Shown: positions 1 to 7,872 of the stretch, one piece after another | How positions within the stretch are numbered: position 1 is the first letter of the stretch | Layout: the number at the start of each line of letters is the position of its first letter | Assembly (NCBI RefSeq): GCF_938017775.1 | Contig: NZ_CALIIU010000080.1 | Location: 1 to 32,626, forward strand | Direction: 5' to 3' | Source of the DNA: an uncultured Campylobacter sp. | GTDB lineage: Bacteria > Campylobacterota > Campylobacteria > Campylobacterales > Campylobacteraceae | Length of the DNA stretch: 32,626 nt | Program-made: the position numbers and the translations under genes | The notes under the pieces: model-generated | The model's database searches: none | What the model was told of the DNA's origin: nothing | What the model saw: the letters and a program-made list of their open reading frames with translations, nothing else

Positions 1-57
1 TTATGATTTTGACTGTACTCCGCCTGTTGAAACACATATTATAGATTATTTGATTAT

Positions 58-480
58 GTGCCGCATTATGAAAAAATGCTAGATTTACTTTTAAAGTATA
101 ATGTCAAAGGGCAGCCTCCCAGGGAACTGCTTAAAATAGAATATGATAAATGCTATAGTGATAGAGAATTTTTTCTGCGTAATACATATGAATCATATTG
201 CAGAGGAGTAGAAAGAATCAATCAGATATCTGAACGATATACCGTCCCTATTTCGAAAGAGAGATTTGAAAGACTAAGGCCTATGAAAAAAGAATTTTAT
301 GATAAGCATTGCCCTGATGCAAATTCTACATTTAAAGATACCAAAAAATTTATAGCTTGGCGAAGCGGTGAAAAAGAATTCGAGATGGTATTGGCATATT
401 TGAAGAGTTACTTTGAAAATGGCGATACCGAAACGGTAGTAAACTTAGATAAAAATACGCAGCTTGATACAAACAAATAG
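58..480 (+). CDS. Hypothetical protein, AT-rich, possibly frameshifted at its 5' end
   Basis: I do not recognise this 140-residue product. It is charged, rich in Lys, Glu, Tyr and Phe, with no signal peptide or membrane segment, and reads like a real soluble helical protein (for example around FLRNTYESYCRGVERINQ). The only start available in this frame is a GTG at 58 with no ribosome site before it. The frame one base over, from position 2, also reads as plausible protein (YDFDCTPPVETHIIDYL) before stopping at 82. The simplest reading is that both pieces belong to one longer gene entering from the left, broken by a one-base deletion near 49-52, or by an error there. Its AT-rich base use differs from the GC-rich genes that start at 665, which suggests accessory DNA. 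Function unknown. Confidence 0.5.
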   Translation: MPHYEKMLDLLLKYNVKGQPPRELLKIEYDKCYSDREFFLRNTYESYCRGVERINQISERYTVPISKERFERLRPMKKEFYDKHCPDANSTFKDTKKFIAWRSGEKEFEMVLAYLKSYFENGDTETVVNLDKNTQLDTNK

Positions 481-510
481 CAATAATAATTCCAAATAAG
501 GAGAGGCGCA

Positions 511-606
511 ATGGCGAAGTTCGATAGAGAAAAGTATAAAAACCCGAACATTGTAGGCGAGGTCATTTTAAAATTCTCGTTAAAATTTCTCCCAGCTAGG
601 ACGTAA
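511..606 (+). pseudogene. 31-codon ORF with strong ribosome site, likely 5' remnant of a lost gene
   Basis: An ATG at 511 follows AAGGAG (498-503) at a spacing of 7, one of the best ribosome sites in the window, 30 bases after the preceding gene stops. The reading frame begins like a normal gene (MAKFDREKYKNPNIVGEV). After about 20 codons it runs into the AAAATTC/AAAATTT sequence typical of local intergenic DNA and stops at TAA 604-606. I infer that a longer gene of the left-hand AT-rich block lost everything after its first codons at a junction near 565-575. A genuine 31-residue peptide is the alternative. Confidence 0.4.
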
Positions 607-631
607 AGCCTTAAATTAATCCAAATTTCAC

Positions 632-637
632 TATAAT
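632..637 (+). promoter_or_regulatory. Candidate -10 box for the class V aminotransferase gene
   Basis: A perfect TATAAT lies 27 bases before the ATG at 665, in an AT-rich stretch, with AAAGG (653-657) as a likely ribosome site between them. No clear -35 box is visible, which is usual for Campylobacter vegetative promoters. Confidence 0.5.
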
Positions 638-664
638 TAACCACTTAAATTTTAAAGGCCGCAA

Positions 665-1990
665 ATGCTAAGCTTAGACGAAATTCGAAAAAATATCATC
701 CTAAAACCGGGCGTGCACTATTTTGATTTCGCGGCTTCGGGGCTTGCTTATGAGCTCGTAGAGCGCGAGATAGCGGACGTTTTAAAAACCTACGCCAACA
801 CACACTCCGATAGTAGCTCGAGCGCCATCATCACGCAGCGTCGCTACGAGGGCGCGCGCGAGAGCCTAAAAAAGCTGCTGGGGCTTGACGAGCGGTTTTA
901 TCTCATCGCCTGCGGGCAGGGCGCGACGGCCGCGATCAAGAAATTTCAGGAGTTGCTCGGCATCTACCTGCCGCCTGCAACCAGAGGCGCGATCGGCGAG
1001 GCAAATTTACGCGCTGCGCAGCTTCCGCTCGTGCTCGTTTCGCCCTACGAGCACCACTCAAACGAACTTAGCTTTCGCGAGGGGCTTTGCGACTACTTGC
1101 GCGTGCCGCTTAGTGAGGGCGGCGAGATCGATCTACTCGCACTCGAGCGCATCCTAAAGCTAAACGCAACACGCCGCATCATCGGCTCGTTTAGCGCCGC
1201 CTCAAACGTCACGGGCGTCGTTAGCGACTATAAAAAGATCAGCGAGCTAATCAGAGCCGCGGGCGGCATCGTGGCCTTTGACTGCGCGGCGCTGAGCTCT
1301 CACGCAAATTTAGACTGCGACTATTTCGACGCGATTTTCCTCTCGCCGCATAAGCTACTTGGCGGACCTGCTAGCTGCGGGCTTTTGGCGATCAAAAAAG
1401 AGCTGCTCAGTAGCGACGTGCCGACATTTGCCGCGGGCGGGACGGTCGCCTACGCTAGCCGCGAAGGACACGTGTTTTTGAAAAATCCCGAGCAGCTAGA
1501 GGAGGGCGGTACGCCGCCTATCATCGGGCTTATGCGGGCAAATTTGGCTTATGCGCTGCGAAACGAGGTGGGCTTCGAGCAAATAAAAAGCGCCGAGGAC
1601 GAGCTCGCGCGGCTTTTTGAGAGCGAGCTAGCAGGCATTGACGAGATCATAAACTACGCTCCAAAGGACGCGCCGCGGCTGCCGATATTTTCATTTAACG
1701 TGCGCGGCGTCTCGGCGTATGATTTCGCCGCGAGCCTTAGCAACGACTTTGATATCCAGACGCGCGCGGGTGTGATGTGCGCGGGCCCGTACGCTCACGA
1801 TCTGCTGGGTATCAAGGAGGGGCGCATGCCTGAGAGCAAGCCCGGCTTCGTGCGCGTGAGCCTGCACTACACGCACACTGAGCGCGACGTGCTCTATCTC
1901 GCGGGCGCGATAAAATCCTGTATCAAAAAGCACCGCGAGCTTTGGGGCGAGGAAAAGGCGATGTACGAGATGTTCGGCGGGAAGATTTAA
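665..1990 (+). CDS. SufS/CsdA-like class V aminotransferase (PLP-dependent)
   Basis: This 441-residue protein has the class V aminotransferase fold shared by cysteine desulfurases. The PLP lysine is K230 in SPHKLLGGP, the Asp that binds the PLP ring nitrogen is D206 in VAFDCAAL, and the His pair H130-H131 in SPYEHHSN matches the EHH motif of SufS. Near the C-terminus RAGVMCAGP (R367, C372) matches the position of the catalytic Cys loop of SufS/CsdA. It may therefore mobilise sulfur from cysteine, but no suf or isc genes lie beside it and many relatives are only annotated as aminotransferase class V, so the substrate is uncertain. The gene stands alone between the AT-rich left block and the convergent tup genes, with its own -10 box and terminator. 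Confidence 0.85.
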   Translation: MLSLDEIRKNIILKPGVHYFDFAASGLAYELVEREIADVLKTYANTHSDSSSSAIITQRRYEGARESLKKLLGLDERFYLIACGQGATAAIKKFQELLGIYLPPATRGAIGEANLRAAQLPLVLVSPYEHHSNELSFREGLCDYLRVPLSEGGEIDLLALERILKLNATRRIIGSFSAASNVTGVVSDYKKISELIRAAGGIVAFDCAALSSHANLDCDYFDAIFLSPHKLLGGPASCGLLAIKKELLSSDVPTFAAGGTVAYASREGHVFLKNPEQLEEGGTPPIIGLMRANLAYALRNEVGFEQIKSAEDELARLFESELAGIDEIINYAPKDAPRLPIFSFNVRGVSAYDFAASLSNDFDIQTRAGVMCAGPYAHDLLGIKEGRMPESKPGFVRVSLHYTHTERDVLYLAGAIKSCIKKHRELWGEEKAMYEMFGGKI

Positions 1991-2021
1991 GCGGCGTGAG
2001 TTAGGGCTTTGCCGCTTTTTT
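1989..2021 (+). terminator. Intrinsic terminator after the aminotransferase gene
   Basis: AAGCGGC (1989-1995) pairs with GCCGCTT (2011-2017) around a 15-base loop and runs into six T residues. It overlaps the TAA stop of the gene. Confidence 0.7.
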
Positions 2022-2524
2022 GGGCTCTCGTAAAATTTTATAAGATCCCGCGCCGTTTTTAAAATTTATCGAAATTCCGTGCCGTCTCTTTAGAATTTTA
2101 CGCGGGTTTTGCGTCGTGGAATTCTTACTACCTCGATTCGCCTTTGCACTGTAGGCAAAATAAACGGCATACTCTGCGGAGAATTCCGCCTATAAATTTG
2201 CAGGCAAATCCCGCAGAGTTAAAATTTAGAATTTTAAATTACGCACTTATAAATTGTGGAATTTCAAAGTTCCGCTAGCTGTATTCGCGGCTAAGCTTTA
2301 AAATTCCTAGTGATAGAATTTCAAAATTTCACGCTACGCCGTATTCGGTAAAGCCCTGCCTGTAAATTTAAAAATTTCAAGACGCAAATTTTTGCGCTCT
2401 GTTTCGCCGGGCACGCCGCGCTAGATGGTTCGCAGTGAAAATTTGAGGCAGAAATGAAATTTATTAGTGTCGCGCGAATAAAAATTCTAAAGCAAAATTA
2501 AGTTTATCCGCACTTCGCGCAGAA
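2022..2524. other. Intergenic region between convergent genes, rich in RAATTY motifs
   Basis: I see no gene in these 503 bases. They lie between the 3' ends of the aminotransferase gene and tupC. GAATTC, GAATTT and AAATTT recur throughout without strict period. An inverted repeat is present: ACTCTGCGG (2171-2179) with CCGCAGAGT (2211-2219), enclosing a smaller competing hairpin, GCGGA-GAAT-TCCGC (2175-2188). No T-run follows in either direction, so a terminator role is not proven. Confidence 0.5.
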
Positions 2525-3829
2525 TTACTCCAGCCCTAAAAACGCGCCGCTTTCAAATCCGAAATAGATCCTCTCACCCGCGCTCCAGCGCCGCTCATCC
2601 TGCGCCGTGACGCATTTTAGCAGCACGTCGCCCGCCTTGATCTTAATGAGTAGCGAGGAGCCGTACTGAAGCGAAACCGAGTGCAAAATCCCCGCGAAGC
2701 AGCGCTCAAACGGGCTTTGGGATAATAAAATTTTACTCGGATTTATCGCGATTTTGCGAGCGCGTGCGAGCACCTCTTCAAGGCGCAGCGAAATTTCATC
2801 CGAAAATTTTAAAATCCCGTTTTGCACGTCAAAGATATTTTTGTATTCAAACTCGCATATCTTGCCGCGATGCAGAAATACGCTTCTTTGCGCGATCGCG
2901 CTGAGCCATTTCTCATCGTGACTGGCGATGATAAAGCCGCAGCCGTAGCGACTCCGCATAAATAAAATCGCGCGCGCAAAGAGCTTGGAGGCGGCAAGAT
3001 CGAGGCTGTTGGTCGGCTCGTCGAGCAGATAGAGCTTCGCGCGCTGCGCCAGAGCGAGCGCAAACGCGATGCGCTGCGTCTGCCCCGAGCTAAGCTCGAA
3101 ATGCTTCTTTGATAAAAAACTTCTGTCAAGCCCCGTTAGGCCGAGCGCTTCATCCACTCGCTCGTCAAATTCCGCAAGCGCGCCGCGACTTTTGAGCGCA
3201 AATTTAAAATTTTGCTCCACGCTGCGTTTTAAAAGCACGGGCTCGGGTAGCAGCAAGCAGATCTGCCGCAGCGTCTGCAAAGATGGCGCCCGCTGCCCCC
3301 AAAGCTCCACGCTGCCGCCACTCGGGCGTTGCAAAAAGGCTAAAATCCGCAGCAGCGTGGATTTGCCGCTGCCGTTGGAACCCAAAAGCGCCGTGATGCC
3401 GCTCGTATTTAGATCGAGGCTGGGGATATTTAAAATTTCGCTCCGTCCGTAGTGCAGTACTAGATCTCGCACCGAGATCAGTTCGCTATCGGGTACAGAT
3501 CGCGCGGCGGCGGAATTCTCATTTGCAAAATTCTTTCTCGTAGAATTCTCACTCGCGAAATTCTCGCTCTTGGAATTTTTACCCGCGGAATTTGCGCTAA
3601 TGGAATTCTCGGTTGCAGAATTTTTACTCTTAGAATTTACCGCAGTGGAATTTTTACTCGCAGAATTCTCGACGGCGAAATTTACGCGCGTAGAATTTAT
3701 GTCCGTAGAATTCTCGTGGGCGGAATTTACGTCCGTGAAATTTTCGCTCATAGAATTTTCGCGCTCCCGCTCTGCCCGGTTTTTGTCCGTGAAATCTTTG
3801 CTCGGACGCTTTAGCTTATCTGCATTCAT
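2525..3829 (-). CDS. tupC: TupC-like tungstate ABC transporter ATPase with pentapeptide-repeat N-terminus
   Basis: This ATPase should power tungstate uptake together with TupB and TupA. The ABC domain spans about residues 115-345: Walker A GSNGSGKST (150-158), signature LSSGQ (246-250), Walker B LYLLDEP (266-272) and H-loop His304. About 85 further residues follow, and the protein ends with a small beta-rich domain (about 365-434) like those on molybdate/tungstate ATPases. The Q-loop region reads LLLPEPVLL with no Gln where one is expected. The first 110 residues are abnormal: 17 in-register pentapeptides N-[SF]-x-x-x fill residues 25-109. The ATG overlaps the tupB stop by four bases (ATGA), so this start is supported by coupling and the repeats are probably translated. 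A start inside or after the repeats cannot be excluded. Confidence 0.85.
   Translation of the reverse strand: MNADKLKRPSKDFTDKNRAERERENSMSENFTDVNSAHENSTDINSTRVNFAVENSASKNSTAVNSKSKNSATENSISANSAGKNSKSENFASENSTRKNFANENSAAARSVPDSELISVRDLVLHYGRSEILNIPSLDLNTSGITALLGSNGSGKSTLLRILAFLQRPSGGSVELWGQRAPSLQTLRQICLLLPEPVLLKRSVEQNFKFALKSRGALAEFDERVDEALGLTGLDRSFLSKKHFELSSGQTQRIAFALALAQRAKLYLLDEPTNSLDLAASKLFARAILFMRSRYGCGFIIASHDEKWLSAIAQRSVFLHRGKICEFEYKNIFDVQNGILKFSDEISLRLEEVLARARKIAINPSKILLSQSPFERCFAGILHSVSLQYGSSLLIKIKAGDVLLKCVTAQDERRWSAGERIYFGFESGAFLGLE
3503..3757 (-). repeat. 17 x 15-bp degenerate repeat inside tupC
   Basis: Seventeen consecutive 15-base units each carry AATTC or AATTT in the same codon phase and encode N-[SF]-x-x-x (for example NSKSE NFASE NSTRK). 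The last three codons of each unit vary but are mostly Ala, Thr, Ser, Lys, Glu and Val. The core is nearly palindromic (RAATTY), so the opposite strand also stays open and reads EF/KF repeats. The same kind of array occurs in non-coding DNA at 12976-13090. Confidence 0.9.
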
Positions 3830-4518
3830 CGATCCAGCCTTTTTAGCGCGTGGATGGCTAAATTTACCGCAAACGCTATCAAAATCAGCACCAGCGCGAG
3901 CGCTATGCCCATCGCAAACTCGCCCTTGTTGGTCTCAAGCGAGATCGCCGTGGTGATCGTGCGGGTGAAATATTTGATATTGCCGCCGATCATCATCGCT
4001 ACGCCTACCTCTGCGACGATCCGCCCGTAAGCAGTGGCGATGACGACCAGTAAGCCGTAGCGCAGCTCGTAAAGCACGCAAAGGATTAAATTTAGCGGGC
4101 TTAGGCGGTAATTCATAATGTTTAGATAGTGCTTCTTATCCATATTTTCGATGACGCTGGCGCTTAGCGAAACGATGATGGGAAGCGCCAGCACAAACTG
4201 TCCGAGCATCACGGCTTTGAGCGTAAAAAGCAGCCCCAGTTCGCCAAAAGGGCCGTTTCTGGAGATGAAAGCGTAAAGGATCAGTCCTATCGCCACCGTG
4301 GGCATCGCAAGCGCTACGTCGCTTAAAAGTCTAAGCGTTCTGCGAGCGCGAAATTCGTAAAATCCGAGGATAAATCCTATCGGAAAGCCGATTAAAATCG
4401 CGAAAAGTATCGAGATGCTCGAAGTATAAAGCGTCGCTTTAATCGCCGAAAAGGTCTCCGCATCGCCGCTAAAAAGTAGTCCGAATGCGCTTAAAATTCC
4501 TTCTAAAATAAAGTCCAA
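3826..4518 (-). CDS. tupB: TupB tungstate ABC transporter permease
   Basis: This 230-residue inner-membrane permease has about five or six hydrophobic helices, from SILFAILIGFPIGFILGFY near the N-terminus to IALALVLILIAFAVNLAIHA near the end. The cytoplasmic coupling loop is around YELRYGLLVVIATAYGRIVAEVG, as in TupB/ModB-type permeases. The start is a TTG at 4518 preceded by AGGA at a spacing of about 8. The gene is divergent from tupA, with which it shares an 82-base control region, and its stop overlaps the tupC start. In Campylobacter the Tup system supplies tungsten to molybdopterin enzymes such as formate dehydrogenase. Assignment rests mainly on the neighbouring TupA. Confidence 0.9.
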   Translation of the reverse strand: MDFILEGILSAFGLLFSGDAETFSAIKATLYTSSISILFAILIGFPIGFILGFYEFRARRTLRLLSDVALAMPTVAIGLILYAFISRNGPFGELGLLFTLKAVMLGQFVLALPIIVSLSASVIENMDKKHYLNIMNYRLSPLNLILCVLYELRYGLLVVIATAYGRIVAEVGVAMMIGGNIKYFTRTITTAISLETNKGEFAMGIALALVLILIAFAVNLAIHALKRLDR

Positions 4519-4600
4519 GATCGCGTCCTAAATATTCTATTTTGGCATATTTATAAACCAAATTTATATGCTATAATAGCACATTTTTAAAGGAGATAAC
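4519..4600. promoter_or_regulatory. Divergent tupB / tupA control region
   Basis: On the plus strand TATAAT (4572-4577) is the -10 box of tupA, 24 bases before its AAGGAG ribosome site and ATG. It is centred in a perfect inverted repeat TGCTAT-A-ATAGCA (4569-4581), a possible operator. On the minus strand TATAAA and TAGAAT lie upstream of the TTG start of tupB. Both transcription units could be controlled from this short region, for example by a ModE-type regulator, but no regulator gene lies nearby. Confidence 0.5.
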
Positions 4601-5419
4601 ATGAAAAAAATATTTTTTGCTTCGCTTGCTCTTAGCGCGAGCCTTTTTGCCGCCGACAATGATTTGGTGATGGCAACTACAACGAGCACCGATAATACGG
4701 GCTTGCTAGACGCTATCTATCCTGCGTATAAGGCGGAAACCGGCGTCGATATCAAATGGACGGCGGTAGGTACGGGTGCTGCTCTAAAGCTTGGCGAGAA
4801 CTGCGATGCGGACATACTTTTCGTGCATTCGCCGAAGGTCGAGAAAGAATTTGTAGAAAAAGGCTTCGGCGTTGATCGCACGCCCGTGATGTATAATGAT
4901 TTTATCCTCATTGCTGATAAATCGATCGCGCCTAAATTTAAAGGCAAGGACCTTAAAGGCTCATTCGAGCTGATCAAGGCGGAGAAGATTAAATTTTTCT
5001 CTCGCGGCGATAAATCTGGCACCGATAACAAAGAGAAAGGTATTTGGAAAAAGGTTGAGGGCGCCGTACCTGAAAACGAGGCGTGGTATAACCAAACCGG
5101 TCAAGGCATGATCGCTACGATCAACGCAGCCGCCGAGCAAAAGGGCGTGACCTTCACCGATCGCGGCACCTACATCAAATACGAGGACAATAAAAAGGGA
5201 AATCCGGATATGGTTATCATCAACGAAGGCGATAATGATCTGAAGAATTTTTACTCCGTAATCGCGGTCAATCCTAAGCACTGCCCAAAAGCCGACTACG
5301 AAAACGCGCAGCGCTTCATCAAATGGATCACTAGCGAAAAGGGGCAGAAGTTCGTAGGCGATTTCAAGCTGCTAAATAAGCCGCTTTTCACCCCCGATGC
5401 GAATACTCGCAAGAATTAG
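4601..5419 (+). CDS. tupA: TupA periplasmic tungstate-binding protein
   Basis: This 272-residue protein starts with a Sec signal peptide (MKKIFFASLALSASLFA, cleaved near residue 17-18). The mature part opens with MATTTSTDNTGLLD, the TTTS oxyanion-binding motif diagnostic of the TupA family as opposed to ModA. Further family landmarks are ALKLGENCDADILFVHS, SRGDKSGTDNKEK and NQTGQGM. It captures tungstate in the periplasm and hands it to TupBC. ATG at 4601 follows AAGGAG. A strong terminator ends the gene, and it is transcribed separately from tupBC, so the binding protein can be made in excess. Confidence 0.95.
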   Translation: MKKIFFASLALSASLFAADNDLVMATTTSTDNTGLLDAIYPAYKAETGVDIKWTAVGTGAALKLGENCDADILFVHSPKVEKEFVEKGFGVDRTPVMYNDFILIADKSIAPKFKGKDLKGSFELIKAEKIKFFSRGDKSGTDNKEKGIWKKVEGAVPENEAWYNQTGQGMIATINAAAEQKGVTFTDRGTYIKYEDNKKGNPDMVIINEGDNDLKNFYSVIAVNPKHCPKADYENAQRFIKWITSEKGQKFVGDFKLLNKPLFTPDANTRKN

Positions 5420-5444
5420 CTCTGGCTAAATAAGGCTTAAATTT

Positions 5445-5479
5445 AAAGCCCAAAGGCGAATCGCCGTCTTTGGGCTTTT
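5445..5479 (+). terminator. Strong intrinsic terminator of tupA
   Basis: AAAGCCCAAAG (5445-5455) pairs with CTTTGGGCTTT (5468-5478), with an inner GGCG/CGCC pairing that leaves a tiny loop, followed by T-rich sequence. It lies 26 bases after the tupA stop. Confidence 0.85.
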
Positions 5480-5940
5480 GCTTTTTCATAAATCAATCCG
5501 CGCGCCTTTAAATTTAGCTCTTTTGCTTCTAAATTTAGCGGGCGTTTTTTACCGCGTCTTTTTACGATACATTTTTTACTTTCTCGCCATACGTTTAAAT
5601 TTATCGCAGCTTCGTTTGTCTGTAATAGGCTTAAAATTTCAGCTATATTTGGGATCAGTGGGGATAAATTTCAGTCGCGTTCGGATATGCTCTAATGTCT
5701 AGCGATATTTATACAGCGCAAAATTTAGTAGTATTTATGTGTGACTCAAAATTTTAGTTTGTTGGGAATTTGATTTGAAGTAGCAGTTAAGCTCGGGCGT
5801 ATGAAAAACGCCCGAGCCTGTGAAGCTATGAAATTTTATGCGCGGTTTGCAAAGCTTGCTTTGTCACGCGCTAGTAAAATTGCCTTTCAAACTCTGGCAA
5901 AACTACCGAGCGCGCGGCTATAAATTTCACTTTGCGTGGG
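5480..5940. other. Intergenic region between tupA and dnaK 3' ends
   Basis: No supported gene lies in these 461 bases between convergent genes. Short AAATTT tracts are common, and one strong hairpin near dnaK is listed separately. A 74-codon GTG/TTG-type frame across 5478-5702 begins within the terminator tail, has no ribosome site and is not believed. Confidence 0.5.
5791..5817 (-). terminator. Strong hairpin downstream of dnaK
   Basis: GCTCGGGCGT (5791-5800) and ACGCCCGAGC (5808-5817) form a perfect 10-bp stem with a 7-base loop, 120 bases past the dnaK stop. No T-run follows on the dnaK strand (the next bases are TTAACTG), so it may be a weak or processed 3' end rather than a classical terminator. 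Confidence 0.5.
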
Positions 5941-7827
5941 TTATTCGACTTCGGCGTCGATGACGTCGTCGTCTTTTTTACCGCCGTTTGAGCCGGAGCT
6001 TTGCGATCCGCCTTGTGCACCCTGATTTGCGCTGGCAGCCTTGTATAGATCCTCGGCGACCTTGCTTAGGGCTTCTACTTTGGAGTTTATCGCTTCCTTG
6101 CTCGCGTTTTCATCCTTTAGCATGGCTTTTAGATCATTTAGCGCGCCTTCGATCTTAGCGCGTAGATCACCCGGCACCTTCTCGCCCATCTCGCTTAGGC
6201 TCTTTTCGGTTTGATGCGCGATACTATCGGCTTGGTTGCGCGCCTCGACGGTTTCTTTGCGCTTGTTGTCTTCCTCTTTATGAAGCTCGGCGTCCTTTAC
6301 CATCTTATCGATCTCGGCGTCGCTTAAGCCGCTTGAGCCGGTGATGCGGATGTCGGTTGCTTTGCCGGTGGCTTTGTCTTTTGCCGAAACGGTTAAAATT
6401 CCGTTCGCGTCGATGTTAAATTCCACCTCGATCTGCGGCACGCCGCGAGGAGCGGGCATGATGCCCTCAAGGTTGAAATTTCCTAGCGATTTGTTATCTT
6501 TCGCGAACTCGCGCTCGCCCTGCAAGACGTTGATCGTAACGGCGCTTTGATTATCCTCTGCTGTCGAGAAGGTTTGAGATTTTTTCGTAGGTATCGTAGT
6601 TCCCTTCTCGATGATCTTAGTCATCACGCCGCCCAGGGTTTCGATGCCGAGGCTTAGCGGAGTGACGTCGAGTAGTAGCACGTCTTTTACGTCGCCTTTG
6701 ATGACCGCGCCTTGGATTGCAGCGCCGATTGCTACGACTTCATCAGGGTTTACGCTCTTATTTAGCTCCTTGCCGAAAGCCTTTTTGACCTCCTCTTGCA
6801 CTAAAGGCACGCGCGTCGAGCCGCCCACCATGACGACCTCTTTTATATCGTTCATGCTAAGACCTGCGTCGCTTACGACCTTTTTAAGCGTGCTTATGGT
6901 CTCATCTACCAAAGAATCGATCATGCTTTCAAATTTGGCCCTGGTGATGGTTTTCATCAGGTGTTTTGGACCTGTGGCATCAGCGGTAATGAAAGGTAAA
7001 TTTACCGTCGTTTCCATCGCGCTGCTTAGCTCTTTTTTGGCGTTTTCCGCAGCCTCTTTTAGGCGTTGCATAGCCATGACGTCGCCGCGTAAGTCAATGC
7101 CTGTTTCAGATTGAAATTCCGAGGTTAAAAAGTCGATCAGTTTGTTATCGAAATCATCGCCGCCCAAAAATGCATTACCGCCGGTAGCTAAAACTTCTAC
7201 GACGCTATCACCGGTTTCTAGCACGGTTACGTCGAATGTACCGCCGCCCAGATCGTAAACTACGATCTTTTCGGATTCTTTTTTATCCAGTCCATACGCA
7301 AGCGCCGCTGCGGTCGGCTCGTTGATGATGCGAAGCACGTTTAAGCCCGCGATTGTTCCTGCTTCTTTCGTCGCCTTTCTTTGGCTGTCGTTGAAATATG
7401 CAGGCACGGTGATGACCGCATCTACGACGGGCTCACCCAAAAACGCCTCGGCGTCCTCTTTTAGCTTGATTAGCACCTTGGCTGAAATTTCTTGCGGCGT
7501 ATAGACCTTGCCCGCGATCTCTACCGCGCACGCGCCATTTCGGTCGATGATTTTATACGGTAGGCGCTTTTTAGCTTCCTGCGCATTTTTTTCATTCATC
7601 ATAAGACCCATGATGCGCTTGATAGAGTAGATCGTCTTTTCTGGGTTGGTGACTGCTTGGCGTTTAGCGCTGTCGCCTACTAAAACCTCGCCTTTGTCGG
7701 TGAAAGCGACTACCGACGGAGTGGTGTTTTTACCCTCTTTATTTGGTATGATCTTGCTCTCGCCACGCTCGAATATGCTTACGCACGAGTTTGTTGTTCC
7801 TAGGTCGATGCCTATGACTTTTGCCAT
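5941..7827 (-). CDS. dnaK: DnaK (Hsp70) molecular chaperone
   Basis: This 628-residue protein is a full-length Hsp70. The ATPase domain begins with IDLGTTNSCVSIFE (7-20) and contains VPAYFNDSQRKAT, INEPTAAALAYGLD and YDLGGGTFDVTVLE. The interdomain linker DVLLLDVTPLSLGIE is near residue 385, followed by the substrate-binding domain, a helical lid and a C-terminus ending DDDVIDAEVE, close to the EEVD-like ends of bacterial DnaK. It folds and protects cytoplasmic proteins with GrpE, encoded just upstream. The ATG follows AAGGAT at a spacing of 7. It is the last gene of the hrcA-grpE-dnaK operon. No dnaJ is present here. Confidence 0.98.
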   Translation of the reverse strand: MAKVIGIDLGTTNSCVSIFERGESKIIPNKEGKNTTPSVVAFTDKGEVLVGDSAKRQAVTNPEKTIYSIKRIMGLMMNEKNAQEAKKRLPYKIIDRNGACAVEIAGKVYTPQEISAKVLIKLKEDAEAFLGEPVVDAVITVPAYFNDSQRKATKEAGTIAGLNVLRIINEPTAAALAYGLDKKESEKIVVYDLGGGTFDVTVLETGDSVVEVLATGGNAFLGGDDFDNKLIDFLTSEFQSETGIDLRGDVMAMQRLKEAAENAKKELSSAMETTVNLPFITADATGPKHLMKTITRAKFESMIDSLVDETISTLKKVVSDAGLSMNDIKEVVMVGGSTRVPLVQEEVKKAFGKELNKSVNPDEVVAIGAAIQGAVIKGDVKDVLLLDVTPLSLGIETLGGVMTKIIEKGTTIPTKKSQTFSTAEDNQSAVTINVLQGEREFAKDNKSLGNFNLEGIMPAPRGVPQIEVEFNIDANGILTVSAKDKATGKATDIRITGSSGLSDAEIDKMVKDAELHKEEDNKRKETVEARNQADSIAHQTEKSLSEMGEKVPGDLRAKIEGALNDLKAMLKDENASKEAINSKVEALSKVAEDLYKAASANQGAQGGSQSSGSNGGKKDDDVIDAEVE

Positions 7828-7872
7828 TTGTTTATCCTTTGTGTTGAATTTAAAATTTTAAAATTTGGGCGA

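Noticed and set aside
3570..3956. Plus-strand 128-codon frame with many EF/KF pairs opposite tupC
   Set aside because: It is the antisense reading of the tupC repeat array; the near-palindromic core keeps both strands open. No ribosome site and it runs across the tupB-tupC junction.
5478..5702. 74-codon hydrophobic frame after tupA
   Set aside because: It starts with a non-ATG codon inside the terminator tail, has no ribosome site, and its Leu/Phe content comes from AAATTT-type sequence.
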